A stretch of DNA of 64,000 bases from Eurosta solidaginis (taxonomy: Eukaryota > Arthropoda > Insecta > Diptera > Tephritidae): assembly GCF_040869045.1 (NCBI RefSeq), contig NC_090322.1, forward strand, positions 178,450,672 to 178,514,671. Reading direction: 5' to 3'. Below are positions 21,516-32,730 of this stretch, piece after piece. The position numbers were made by a program, and so were the translations under genes. A model generated the notes under the pieces. It worked only from the letters and a program-made list of their open reading frames with translations. It did not search any database and had not been told where the DNA came from. Each line of letters begins with the position of its first letter. Position 1 is the stretch's first letter.

Positions 21516-22811
21516 AATACTGCTTTGGGAGTATAGGAGTGTTCCAAAACTAATCTGTATTCATACAAAAAATGTGGTCCAATTAACACTGCGATGTCCT
21601 AGTAGAGGATTAGGTGATTCCACTATCGCTTTGTTTGTGAGTATTCCATAGAGTACATACGTGAGAGTAATTTCCAAAGTACTTTCACCGTAGTACTCTA
21701 TGGAGCACCCACAGAGGATCATATGCCAAAGTACTAAAGAGGAATTGTGACGGAAAGAATTATAGGAGTGAATTTAATTTAAAATGAAAGTAAATGAAGA
21801 GGGGCAATACAACTTTTATATTTTATACTACGAATATTCTGATGTTATTTAGCATTTGCGTGAATAAACTACCCTGCAAAAATTGGTGGATTACATGTTC
21901 CATTTTCTTCATGTTGGAGTACTCTAACAATACTCCTTTGCAATGCGTTTGCGGACCACCATCAGCCGATCATTGCTCGTTTTTTAACGACCGTGATCAC
22001 GACACGATGGCGATCGAACAGAGTTGCCAAAAGTAAAATATTGCATACAAATAACTGATAATAAAATTTTATTATGGCAACTCTGATAAAATACAACCGC
22101 GCACTGGTTTTATGTATACATACTATAGTATAGAGAAATATTAGTTTCTTTATTCACGCAAATGCTAAATAACATAAGAATATTCGTAGTAAAAAATATA
22201 AAAGTTGTATTGCCCCTCTCCATTTACCTTCATTTTAAATTAAATTCACTCCGATAATTCTTTCCGACACAATTCCTCTTTAGTACTTTGACATATGATC
22301 CTCTGTGGGTGTTCCAGGGAGTACTACAGTGAAAGTACTTTGGAAAGTACTCTCACGTATGTACTCTATGGAATACTCACAAACAAAGCGAGAGTGGGAT
22401 CACCTACTCCTCTCCTAGGACATCGCAATGTTAATTGGAGCACATTTTTTGTATGAATACAGATTAGATTTGGAGCAGTCCTATTCTCCCAAAGGAGTAT
22501 TCCTTACATTATTTATAGAGTACTTGCGTTTTTTGAAGGGTAATATTTCTATATACTATAGTAAGTATACATAAAACCAGTGCGCGGTAGCATTTTATCA
22601 GAGTTGCCATAGTAAAATTTTATTATCAATTATTTGTATGCCATATTTTACTTTTGGCAATTCTGTTCGATCGTCATTGTGTCGTGATCACGGTCGTAAA
22701 AAACGAGCTACGATCGGCTGATGGTGGTCCGCAAACGCATTGCAAAGGAGTATTGTTAGAGTACTCCAACGTGAAGAAAATGGAACACATAATCCAACAA
22801 TTTTTGCAGGG
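21477..22811 (+). mobile_element. 669-bp family element A, split by copy B of itself
   Basis: Begins CCCTTCAAAAAACGCGAGTA and ends ACAATTTTTGCAGGG; the complement of that end begins CCCTGCAAAAATTG. Without the insertion its length is about 664 bp. The AGTACTCC-type words occur many times on both strands inside. No protein is encoded. The flanks read AC on both sides. Confidence 0.8.
21872..22540 (-). mobile_element. 669-bp family element B, inserted in A
   Basis: A full-length copy in opposite orientation. It starts CCCTGCAAAAATTGG and ends CGTTTTTTGAAGGG, with TA on each side (21870-21871 and 22541-22542) where element C has a single TA. Its length, 669 bp, equals that of element C. This gives exact ends and a 2-bp TA target duplication. 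Confidence 0.9.
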
Positions 22812-23261
22812 ACTTCTTTCAGTGTCAAACGCAGGTTCCGCTGAGTCCACAATAGTTTGACACTGACCGAAGTGTCAAACGGCAGGGAAAGGAATTATTT
22901 CCTTCTCATACATATCATACTTGTAAACCTGTACGATGTTTGGTGGCAATACAGCTTTAGTTAAATTGATAAATAAGAATCTTAACTAAACGATTTGTAG
23001 AAGAGCTAAACTTTTTATATTTTCCATATTTACTCGATATAGGGTGTGTTGGAGATGCGCTGGTTGTAGCAGGGTTACTTTTTATGACAACATAACGTTA
23101 GATGTGGCAATTTCGCGCGTACGTTGAATGAAATGTTCATTATCACTAGAAAATCAGCAACATTCCATAAATTAAGTGTCACTTTAGAAATACTGCTGCT
23201 AATATTTGGCGGCTCGACCATATTTATTTTACATTTTATATAAAATAGTAAACTCAAAAAT
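22812..23261. other. Unassigned stretch
   Basis: No gene or repeat boundary is recognised. The short palindromic acactgaccgaagtgtcaaa region near 22858-22880 pairs only weakly. Confidence 0.35.
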
Positions 23262-23586
23262 TACTTAAAGGGTTGTGTAGCGCAACCCTTTCAAGGAGTG
23301 TCCTGGGCAATTTATAGCTTCTTTATCACAATTGTCAACCTCACCTACCCATGTTTCGTTAGCAGGCGAGGCTCTGGCGATCCCAAATTCCACTTGGAGT
23401 TAGGGGATGGAGGGCGGAATGGCCAAAGAGGTTCAATGTGTTCATATATTACGTTCCCAAGATGGTCGGGCTTATACGTTAATGGTGCTTGTGACCGGAG
23501 CGGACCGAATCTACATCATTATCAACATCGATAACTCTCCCCAAAACCTTCGGGGAGTGTCTTTATCGCTACAACAACAACAACAG
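23262..23586 (+). mobile_element. LINE 3' terminal fragment with CAA tail
   Basis: Related to 50215-50530: shared gggttTGTGTAGCGC-type start, ctctggcgaYccc block, gttccc…ttggtcgggctt, and end CGGGGAGTGTCTTTATCGCT followed by (ACAACA)n. The (CAA)n tail is typical of several fly non-LTR families. No coding sequence is left. Confidence 0.65.
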
Positions 23587-23901
23587 TCCTTTCTCGTCTC
23601 CCTGGGTCCATATTACCAGGACCGGATTAACCCTAAACGGAGCCCTTGGCAACCATCAATTTAGGGGCCCTTTTTTCACGTCCGTTCCCTTCTCTTTTCG
23701 ATTAAAAAATACAAACTTATATCTTTCATAAAAATATAATTGTCACAATTTAATAATATCAATAAAATTACTGTCTACGTTTTAAACATGTCGTTTTCTA
23801 CATTTGTTTTTGGCAAATTCATCAATATCGATTTTGTTCAATAAATCTGGCTCAATGCAAAGTATACCTAACATCTCGAGTCGCTCTTGTCGCGGGGTAG
23901 C

Positions 23902-25690
23902 TTATTCAGCAGCTTTGTTTTTTTTTAATTGCGAGAAGGAACGTTCGGCAAAAAAATTTGTCATCATTAATGTTAAAAAAATCCGAAGAGCTATTTCTGT
24001 GCTAGCAAATACATCGGCTAATTGATCTTCCATTGGAATTTTATACAAATGACTATTTGTTTTTTGTGCATCAGTGTATCTGGAGTTCACGTAACTTTGC
24101 AATTTTTTCATTTCAATGAAACATTTTTTCAAATTTCTAGAATAAAAACGAACTAAGTTATTTATAGTGTGACGTATTTTAGTGACACTAAGTGATACTC
24201 ATATCACTAATCTGATAGTAAGTATACAAAGCCACAACAGCAATAAAGAAAGCTGCCACATTTGTATGCACATAAACAAATCAATCATTATGTCTTCACA
24301 TATGTCCATACAAGCAGCGGAGAGAAATGCAAAAACACATGCATATATCTGAGATACTCTCAAAACGAGACAATCATCGGTGGAAGTATCACTCACATAT
24401 ACACGGGCATATGGCTCTGCGAGAAGCTATAATCGTGCATCTGTGTTATAGCTGATAAGTTTATAGCTGGTAGTAAATTCTAGAAATAGAAACGCCTAGA
24501 AATATGCGAGGAAACCAAAGACTATAAAAGCAGCACCAGCTGAGGCACGACGAATCAGTTTGATTTAAGCACGCTATCTGTTGAGAAGTAGAAGTTTTAT
24601 TGTGAAAGTAGTCTAATAAAGACCATTTTGCATTATTGAATATTGGAGTTATTTATTCAACAGTTTAGTGATTCCAACGTTAGCAGAAGGTTGCAAATAA
24701 GCAGAATTTCACTAAACTCGTTACAATAGCTTAGTGTAGGTCTCCATGACTTAGAGAAAAGTTGATGAGAAATGCAAATCTCTCTGAAACTTCGATATAC
24801 ACTTTCGCACGTCGTTTGATTTCACTGTGAAGATTGTCGATGATTTCGAGGAAACCTTTTGTCCTAAAATCACCGAGAGGCGAAAATTCTACTTCTGGAG
24901 CATTTCCGTCAACAGGTTGTTTTTTTTTACGACGAGTACGTTTTACGATTTCTGTATAATCTACACCAGGTAATAATTGTTTTATTTTTTCTCGAAATCA
25001 TTGAACTTTTCACGAAATGAAACTAAACTCTCTTCTAACAATCCGTACAAAAAACCACACGTTTGCAAATCTGCTTTTTCACTTTGCAATGACTTGCTCA
25101 CTGAACGCATAGCAGTCAAAATATAGTTCCATAAAATCAACATGAAACCAAATTCAAATTTTTGCATTTTATTCGCGATACACGTCGCCTCATAACGAGT
25201 ATCAGTATTTTGTGATTCATCATTAGCAATGATTTCTAGAGCCTCTAATATGATATGAAATGAATCGTAAACTGCATTCGAATGTGCTTCCCAGCGTGTA
25301 GTTGAGAATGTCTTCAAAGTTTTCTTATTGTTTATTTTATTTTGTAATACGCCCCAAGGATAGGTGGAAGAGGAAAAAATTATATAATGTCTGCATAATG
25401 GCGAAAAAATCTACTGCATAAAAACAGCACTTCACAGCATGCTCTCCAACCAATTTAAGGGAATGCGCGGAACAGGGAACATAGATCGCATTCTCATTCG
25501 AACTCAATATTCTTGTTTGCACACCTTTATACCTCCCGGACATGTTTAATGCGTTGTCATATTATTGTCCTCTACAATTTTGAATATCTAAACCACAGTC
25601 TGCAGTAATAAGCTTTAAAGTTTGATTCGCTAGACTTTCACCAGTATGACCTTCCAAATGAAGAAAACTTATAAACCTTTTTTATTATTA
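23902..25690 (-). pseudogene. hAT transposase relic, broken
   Basis: Read on the minus strand, fragments in family order are FISFLHLEGHTGESLANQTL then YDNALNMSGRYKGVQTRI with a stop just before YDNA (about 25690-25500), YVPCSAHSLKLVGEHAV (25337-25543), FSTTRWEAHSNAV … LWNYILTAMRSVSKSLQ (24982-25317), and the C-terminal dimerisation motif STEIALRIFLTLMMTNFFAE followed by RSFSQLK (23902-24132). These are the hallmarks of ZMYM1-like (DUF4371 plus hAT dimerisation) proteins. In-frame stops, frame changes and the inserted LTR make it non-functional. Confidence 0.85.
24168..24725 (+). mobile_element. Solo LTR, 558 bp, family L
   Basis: Begins TGTGACG and ends TCGTTACA, with a 4-bp target duplication ATAG on both sides (24164-24167 and 24726-24729). 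It contains a TATA box (ctataaaagcag near 24525) and a polyadenylation signal (aataaagacc near 24617). It is related to the LTR at 52500-53120 (shared aatattgRagttatttattc). No primer-binding site or internal region remains, so it is a product of LTR–LTR recombination. A Gypsy- or BEL-type origin is inferred from the 4-bp duplication. Confidence 0.9.
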
Positions 25691-25986
25691 AATATACTCT
25701 CCTTTCACTTCGATACACTTCTTTGCAAGCCCATACAATTTGTCAAATGAGTCGGAAATGTTCTTTTTAGGAACCTTGTCTAGTTTGTCGGTCGTCGCCT
25801 TTTGAATGCAGTCAATTGAGTTTTATTTATTTTCAGTTCTGACTATATTTTTCTTTCACTCTCTAGAATTTTTTGTGTTTGTAAGAAAATTTTAGAAGTC
25901 TTTTTAATTTTTCGGGGGCCCTTAAAATCGGGGGCCCCAGGCAACTGCCTATTCTGCCTACCTGTTAATTCGGCCCTGCGTATTAC

Positions 25987-26670
25987 GTCTAAAAATCAGT
26001 GACTGGAACCCATTTTTACTCAAGCGATAACAATGCAACTATGTATTTCTGAAAATTATAATAGGTTATGGATCCATCGAGTATTATTTGTCGCTCGCTC
26101 GCATATGGCATTAATTTGCACCTGAATTCCAACATTCGCTAACTAAACCCCCACTGCTACAAATATCTGAAACTGGGGACCTTAATATCATATAGATTAT
26201 TTAATGGTTAATCCAGTGATCTCAATAACTAAAAATCGAAAAAAGGGGACAAGCTTCTGGCAAGAGGTTGACTATATATACATACATAAATGCATTTTAA
26301 TTAAAATTAATACGTAAAAAACGTTTAAATACTTGGTTTTATTAACTTTGGGAGAAAAAATGCATTGATTAAATTGCAGTTAATGCATTTGACTGGAAAT
26401 TGATACATATTTGTCTAAGTTCGCCGCAGCACTGCTTTTGACTCGTTCCTGCGGTAACAAAAATACTCAACTGATTTCTTGGCACTTTGTTAGTCGGCCT
26501 TGGTTCAAAACTCACATGAATCCGTCATAGCTTTCTCTGACAACCATCACCATTAGTCGGTGGACGGTAAAGCCCCCATTGAGTGATGCTAAGCAAAAAA
26601 TTAGCATCGAAATCAAAAATATAAGTCAATAGCTTAAACTAATATACCACAAGTTGGAGCTATGCACAAA
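25987..26670. other. Unassigned stretch downstream of the secreted-peptide gene
   Basis: AT-rich, with a short tacatacata run near 26277. No coding sequence is recognised. Confidence 0.4.
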
Positions 26671-26676
26671 TCTCTC

Positions 26677-26682
26677 TTTATT
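26677..26682 (-). terminator. Polyadenylation signal of the secreted-peptide gene
   Basis: AATAAA on the minus strand, about 150 bp beyond the stop codon at 26835-26837. It lies at a normal 3' UTR distance for a small fly gene. Confidence 0.5.
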
Positions 26683-26834
26683 TAAATAATATATTTACAT
26701 AGTTACTATATTCAAAGTAAACTGTATTTTGTTTATAAATAATATCGGCTGCTGTACACGACACTTTCGCACGAAAACTAAACATTTGTCCATTAGTCGC
26801 CTATACTGGTCTTCTATACTAAATTTTTGACGTG

Positions 26835-27143
26835 CTATCTCCTGACCGCCGGTCGTTTTTCTAATGGTCTCCCCAGAAAATCACGTGTAGCGATTAAGGG
26901 TGGAGCAAGTTCCACTACATTTGTCACTAGCCGAACTTGGTCATTAGGTAGTGCAGCTATAGAACGAACTTTGAGTGCAGGATAAAATATCTGTCCATTG
27001 CAATTGAAATCAGTGAAGACCAAAAAAATGCACAACAAAAGCGAGAAGCGTCTAATAAGCTAAAAACAAATGATATTAATATAATGAATGAAATTGAAAA
27101 AAAGCATTTAAACTCAAACAACCGACTAAAAACTTACATGCAT
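26835..27143 (-). CDS. Small secreted peptide gene, two exons, unknown family
   Basis: Exon 1 coding is only ATG CAT (27143-27138), followed by a GTAAGTTTTT donor. A 78-bp intron (27137-27060) ends TTTGTTTTTAG, and exon 2 (27059-26835) ends in TAG. The 76-residue product starts MHLIRRFSLLLCIFLVF, an excellent signal peptide of about 24 residues ending near FNCNG. The mature part of about 52 residues runs from QIFYPALKVRSIAAL to ATRDFLGRPLEKRPAVRR. It is basic at the C-terminus with dibasic KR and RR sites, and it has no cysteine. A TATA box (27215-27222) and AATAAA (26677-26682) sit at sensible distances. Splitting a signal peptide after the second codon is common in small fly secreted proteins. 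Function is unknown; a hormone-like, immune or reproductive peptide are only possibilities. Expression is not shown. Confidence 0.65.
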
Positions 27144-27214
27144 GTTGTTGCAGTTTAGGTCTGAACATGCAGCGCGTTCGATATTGTGTAAAAGATGCGG
27201 CTGCGATCCAGTTT

Positions 27215-27222
27215 AATTTATA
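27215..27222 (-). promoter_or_regulatory. TATA box upstream of the secreted-peptide gene
   Basis: TATAAATT on the minus strand lies about 75 bp before the ATG. It would place the start site near 27190, giving a 5' UTR of about 45-50 nt. Confidence 0.45.
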
Positions 27223-28301
27223 TGCAACTTCAATCTTTCCAAGCCACTTATTTTTACGCGGCACTTGCGGTTTAGCCCTTCCGCTAATAAATCAGCGTCT
27301 TATTTACAAACCTACATACATATACATATATATACCGTGTTTGAGATTTATTTGGTAATTTTATTATATCACACGAAGTTAACGCCTTTGCGCATTAAAG
27401 ACCTGACAATAAGATGTGTTTAAAAATAAAACCCCAAAGCCAAGCTAACCAAGTGAGTAATAACTTCCGGTTTGACGTACAACGAGTGATATAATCGAGT
27501 AAATGGAACCGGATACTCGAGCAATTCTTTAAATCACCAGAAGGCACGGTTCAGATACACCCCCCGTGCCGGTTGGCCGGGATGTTGGCCCTTATAAGTG
27601 ATGATATGCAGATCCGTTAATTTTATAAGTTTTAGCTTGCAATGAGTTGGAATTTTTTTTAAGATAGGTACTTTTCTACTTTTTTCCACTACTCCGTTAG
27701 TTTCAAAATAATTATCTGTGAAATTGTTTCTCTTATAAAATAATTTTGGAACATCGTTTTCTTAATCGCTGTAAAAATTTCTCCAATTTTCTGTTCTCAG
27801 TAGCGCGATTCACTTACTTTTTTAACGACATTCGACAGTGGTAACTAAGCTTAGCCATAACTTTCACAGTTCTGCTATTCAATAACTTTTTCCCAAACCC
27901 AAAAACTCGGCAAAACAAACTCAGCAACAATCCCTGTCAACTTGGACAATTGACAAATATCGTGGTCTTAGTTAGTGTGGTTAAGGTGTCGAGAAAGTTT
28001 TAAAATTTATTTACTGACTTAAATACCCTTGTTACCTTTTATTGTTTTGAAGTTTCATTTGTGAATTGTTTTTTAGAAATTAGCATTTGAGTTTGTGGCG
28101 TAATGCAACTGCAAATAATGAAAGAGTGGTCGACCTTGCTGGTGGACAACATTCTGAAAAAATCAAAGATTTTAACAATTTTTTATCCTCTGCTACTATT
28201 AATTATTTATTTCGATGTATTTTATTTGTAGATTTCCATATTTTCGAGTACGTTTAGACATCGGCTATTTGCTTGTACGTGAAGTACCTTGACTCGTTGT
28301 T
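27223..28301. other. Unassigned stretch
   Basis: Contains an acatacatatacatatatat run near 27314. No coding gene is recognised. The first few hundred bases would be the upstream region of the secreted-peptide gene. Confidence 0.4.
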
Positions 28302-28544
28302 AATGAAACTAAGTGTGATATCTTCTGCATAGACGCCAAAATTCCAAAGTGATTGGATCACCTGATTTGTAATTGTCTATCGCTCTCTCATTCTGTATCT
28401 CTTTCTATCACCCTGAATCATCACTATCACTATAACTGAAGATAGGCGCCGCCATATTGAACACCCTCTCAAAACGCTAAAAAGTAGCCATATTGAACAT
28501 CCTGTCAGGCAGTTGACAGACAAGATATCACACTTAGTTTCATT
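28302..28544. mobile_element. MITE with ~26-bp TIRs
   Basis: The left end AATGAAACTAAGTGTGATAT continuing CTTCTG matches the complement of the right end (28517-28544) except for a 2-bp indel. The interior holds tcgctctctcattctgtatc and two gccatattgaacaYcctYtc direct repeats. No coding sequence. Confidence 0.8.
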
Positions 28545-28630
28545 CACAATGCATTGACTGTTTGCTTGATTGATGTTTGCACCTAAAGCAAATTTGGAAT
28601 AAAAAATTCTGCGGCGCTAATTTTTATATA

Positions 28631-28773
28631 TGTGACCCGGCCTATGAAAAGGTGGCTTATGACTTAAAAAAAAAACTACTAAGAAACTGAAGAAATGCAT
28701 TGTTTATCTTTAACAGCTGTTTCTCGAAATTTCTTTCTTGAGTCATAAGCCACCTTTTCATAGGCCGGGTCAC
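28631..28773. mobile_element. 143-bp MITE with perfect 34-bp TIRs, TA flanks
   Basis: Both ends read TGTGACCCGGCCTATGAAAA continuing GGTGGCTTATGACT, with no mismatch. TA borders both sides, as for Tc1/mariner-type MITEs. Perfect ends imply recent activity. It could also fold as a 34-bp hairpin RNA if transcribed. Confidence 0.9.
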
Positions 28774-29171
28774 ATATTCTTATTTGACTCCGTTGACTGT
28801 TGCAAATTAACGTAAATTTGATCCTGCGGAGCTTGTTTGCTTTTGTGTTCCACTTTTATAAAAAAATGTGCTTACGGTCTTTTTCCCAAAATGGTCACAT
28901 GGTCAAACGAAAATTTCGCAAATGGCCTTTACATAAAATTTTGAAGCGCCCTTAAGTCGATTGGCCCTATGTCCACTTTAAATGGCCAATTGACGTTATG
29001 ACCAATTTGTATAAGGTCAATTGACTTTATGTCCCTTGAGTTTATGTCACACCACCATCAAATTATTGCGTTGTAATCAGTCTTTGACACGTGTGCAAAA
29101 TTTGAAATTAAATAAACTTCTGGAAGTTGGTAAAAATTATACTCAAAGATTCCGTTATATACATACATATA
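28774..29171. other. Unassigned stretch
   Basis: Contains several GGCCAATTGAC/TTATGTCC-type short repeats (28960-29050). No gene is recognised. Confidence 0.35.
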
Positions 29172-29840
29172 CCCTTCAAAAAACGCGAGTACTCCATAAA
29201 TAATGTAAGGAATACTCCTTTGGGAGTATAGGAGTATTCCAAAACTAATCTGTATTCATACAAAAGATGTGCTCCAATTAACACTGCAATGTCCTAGGAG
29301 AGGAGTAGGTGATCCCACTCTCGCTTTGTTTGTAAGTATTCCATAGAGTACATACGTGAGAGTACTTTCCAAAGTACTTTCACTGTAGTACTCCTTGGGA
29401 CATCCACAGAGGATCATATGTCAAAGTACTAAAGAGGAATTGTGTCGGAAAGAATTATCGGAGTGAATTTAATTTAAAATGAAGGTAAATGGAGAGGGGC
29501 AATACAACTTTTATATTTTTTACTACGAATATTCTTATGTTCTTTAGCATTTGCGTGAATAAAGAAACTAATATTTCTCTATACTATAGTATGTATACAT
29601 AAAACCAGTGAGCGGTTGTATTTTATCAGAGTTGCCATAGTAAAATTTTATTATGAGTTATTTGTATGCAATATTTTACTTTTGGCAACTCTGTTCGATC
29701 GTCATCGTGTCGTGATTACGGTCGTTAAAAAACGAGCAATGATCGGCTGATGGTGGTCCGCAAACGCATTGCAAAGGAGTATTGTTAGAGTACTCCAACA
29801 TGAAGAAAATGGATTACGTAATCCAACAATTTTTGCAGGC
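29172..29840 (+). mobile_element. 669-bp family element C, intact
   Basis: Full-length uninterrupted copy of the family at 21477-22811, starting CCCTTCAAAAAACGCGAGTA and ending ACAATTTTTGCAGGC, with TA on both sides. It provides the uninterrupted sequence against which the A/B nesting is read. Confidence 0.9.
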
Positions 29841-30572
29841 TATACATACATACATTCCACCCAAGCTAATAAAAGCTAATTAAAAACGCGCAGTAAATGT
29901 TCAAATAAAATAAAAAGGACTTAACTTTGCAAACAATATGTGAAGCGAACAAATGCTTACTTGTTTTTTCTCAATTCGTGTTTAATCTTTTTTTAAATTT
30001 TGACATTTCAAAGCCAGATATATCAATTTCTCACAAAATGAATTGATACTTAACATGTGTTGTTAAAACGAAGTTAGTGAATCACTCAATCGACATTGCA
30101 ACCAATAACTGACTACGTTAACAATCTCGATTTTAAGAATCGGTTTTAAAAGTGAGTGGGTCTTAGTTCTATACAGTGCACGGACTTTTAGAAAGAGAAT
30201 GTTGGTAGACGAAAAACTAAAATAGTGATAGAAGTTGGTAGATTTTTTTTCCAAGAAAAAAATATCTACAGTTTATAATTGTACAACACAATTCATATTT
30301 TATTGTAAAACAAATAAAGCACATGTCACGGAAATAACACTTTTAAAAAAACATGTAAAGAAAATAAAAAAAATACATGTAAATTTGTATATACATAGCT
30401 TATGCCTATATGATACTTGCTTGCTGTATTTCGAGCTTGAAATACTGACGAAAATTTACCGAAACGTCTAATTACAACAACATTTTTCCAATGTACCAAG
30501 AATACTGCCACAAAATAACCGACTTTGGTATTTACTTAAACCTTTTTTTATTTTCGTTTAAAATTATTCACA
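29841..30572. other. Unassigned AT-rich stretch
   Basis: No gene or repeat boundary is recognised. Confidence 0.35.
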
Positions 30573-32540
30573 AACAAGTAAGGAAAGCTAAGTTCGGGTG
30601 TAACCGAACATTACATACTCATCTGAGAGCTATGGAGATAAAATAAGGGAAAATCACCATGTAGGAAAATGAACCTAGGGTAACCCTGGAATGTGGTTGT
30701 ATGACATGTGTATCAAATGGAAGGTATTAAAGAGTATTTTAAAAGGGCGTGGGCTTAGTTCTATAGGTGGACGCCTTTTCGAGATATCGCCATAAAGGTG
30801 GACCAAGGGTGACTCTAGAATTTGTTTGTACGATATGGGTATCAAATGAAAGGTGTTAATGAGTATTTTAAAATGGAGTAATCCTTAGTTCCATAGGCGG
30901 ACGCCTTTCGAGATATTGCCATAAAGGTGGACCAGGGGGGACTCTAGAATTTGTTTGTACGATATGGGTATCAAATGAAAAGTGTTAATGAGTATTTTAA
31001 CAGGGAGTGGGCCTTAGTTCTATAAGTGGACGCCTTTTCGAGATATCGCCATAAAGGTGGACCAGGGGTGACTCTGGAATTTGTTTGTATGATATGGGTA
31101 TCAAATGAAAGGTGTTAATGAGTATTTTAAAAGGGAGTGGGCCTTAGTTCTATAGGTGGACGCTTTTCGAGATATCGCCACAAAGGGGGACCAGGGGTGA
31201 CTCTATAATGTGTATGTACGATATGGGTATCAAATTAAAGGTATTAATGAGGGTTTTAAAAGGGAGTGGCCCTTAGTTGTATATGTGAAGGCGTTTTAGA
31301 TATCGACCAAAATGTGGACCTGGGTGACCCAGAACATCATCTGTCGGGTGCCGCTAATTTATTTATTTATGTAATACCACGAACAGTATTCCTTCGATGA
31401 TTCCAAGGGATTTTGATTTCTCCCTGCAGAACTTTTTCATTTTCTTCTACTTAATATGGTAGGTGACACATCCATTTTACATATTTTTTCTAAAGTTATA
31501 TTCTGTGTCAAAAACCAATCCAATCACCATGTTTCATCCCTTTTTCGTATTTGGTATAGAATTATGGCATTTTTTCATTTTTCGTAATTTTCGATATCGA
31601 AAAAGTGGGCGGGGTCATAGTCGGATTTCGCCCATTTTTAATGCCAATATAAAGTGAGTTCAGATAAGTACGTGAACTAAGTTTAGTAAAGATATATCGA
31701 TTTTTGCTCAAGTTATCGTGTTAACGGCCAAGCGGAAGGACGGACGATCGACTGTGTATAAAAACTAGGCGTGGCTTCAACCGATTTCGCCCATTTTCCC
31801 AGAAAACAGTTATCGTCGTAGAAGCTATGCCCTTACCAAATTTCACAAGGATTAGGAAATTTTTGTTCGGCATTTAAATTTGTATTTATTTTTGTATTTT
31901 GTTGCACCATATCATTACTGGAGTTGAATGTTTACATAATTTATTTATATACTGTAAAGATATTAAATTTTTTGTTGAAATTTGACTTAAAAAAATCTGT
32001 TTTTTTTGTATAGTTGGCGTGTTCGTCATCCGATGTTGCTAATTTTTATTTAGAGAGCACATATAGTAATAGGGGTAACGTTCCTGTAAAATTTTATCAT
32101 GATATCTTCAACGACTGCCAAATTACACTTTTAAAAGTGGGCGGTGCCACGCCCATTGCCCAGAATATTACTAACTTTCTATTCTGCTGCATAAGGTGAA
32201 CCCACCTACCAAGTTTCATCGCTTTATCCGTCTTTGGTAATGAATTATCGCACTTTTTCGGTTCGAAATTTTCGATATCGAAAAAGTGGGCGTGATTATA
32301 GTCCGATTTCGTTCATTTCAAATAGCGATCTCAGACGAGTGCAAAGGAACTTACATACCAAATTTCATTAAGATACCTCAAAATTTACTCAAGTTATCGT
32401 GTTTACGGACAGGCGGACGGACATGGCTAAATGAATTTCTATTTCGCTCAGATCATTTTGATATATAGAAGTCTATATCTATCTCGATTAGTCTATGCCG
32501 TTACGGGATACCGTTATGCGAACAAAATTAATATACATTG
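30573..32540 (-). mobile_element. INE/DINE-1-like element, copy 3
   Basis: Begins (as the inverted right end) AACAAGTAAGGAAAGCTAAG with the GTTCGGGTGTAACCGAAC hairpin. It carries about five 130-bp minisatellite units (30700-31330), then the CACGCCCA-rich body. The distal end stops at aaaattaatatac without the TATACTCAG hairpin, so it is truncated by a few tens of bases. Confidence 0.7.
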
Positions 32541-32730
32541 TACTTTGTTTTTGTAAATCGATGGACAAAGGTCAAAGTCATACTGCGTTGGAAATTGAAG
32601 TGTCAACTAAAATAAAAGAGTAACTATCAGCTGACTTCCGGCCGTCACCTGTTAACTAAGAACCTCCATGATCGAAACATAAAATCAATTTTATAAAATA
32701 ATGTAGAATGTGAACCACAGATTGAATCAA
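32541..32730. other. Spacer between two DINE-like elements
   Basis: 190 bp without recognised content. Confidence 0.4.

Larger units (their letters stand above)
23617..25978 (-). mobile_element. Decayed autonomous hAT transposon (ZMYM1/DUF4371-like)
   Basis: The ends are CAGGACCGGATTAAC (plus strand, 23617) and, complemented from 25978, CAGGGCCGAATTAAC. Both fit the hAT start CAGNG. The flanks read CATATTAC (23609-23616) and CGTATTAC (25979-25986), an 8-bp target duplication with one difference. GGGGCCC-rich subterminal sequence is seen at both ends. The transposase relic lies between, and a solo LTR (24168-24725) is inserted in it. Confidence 0.85.
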
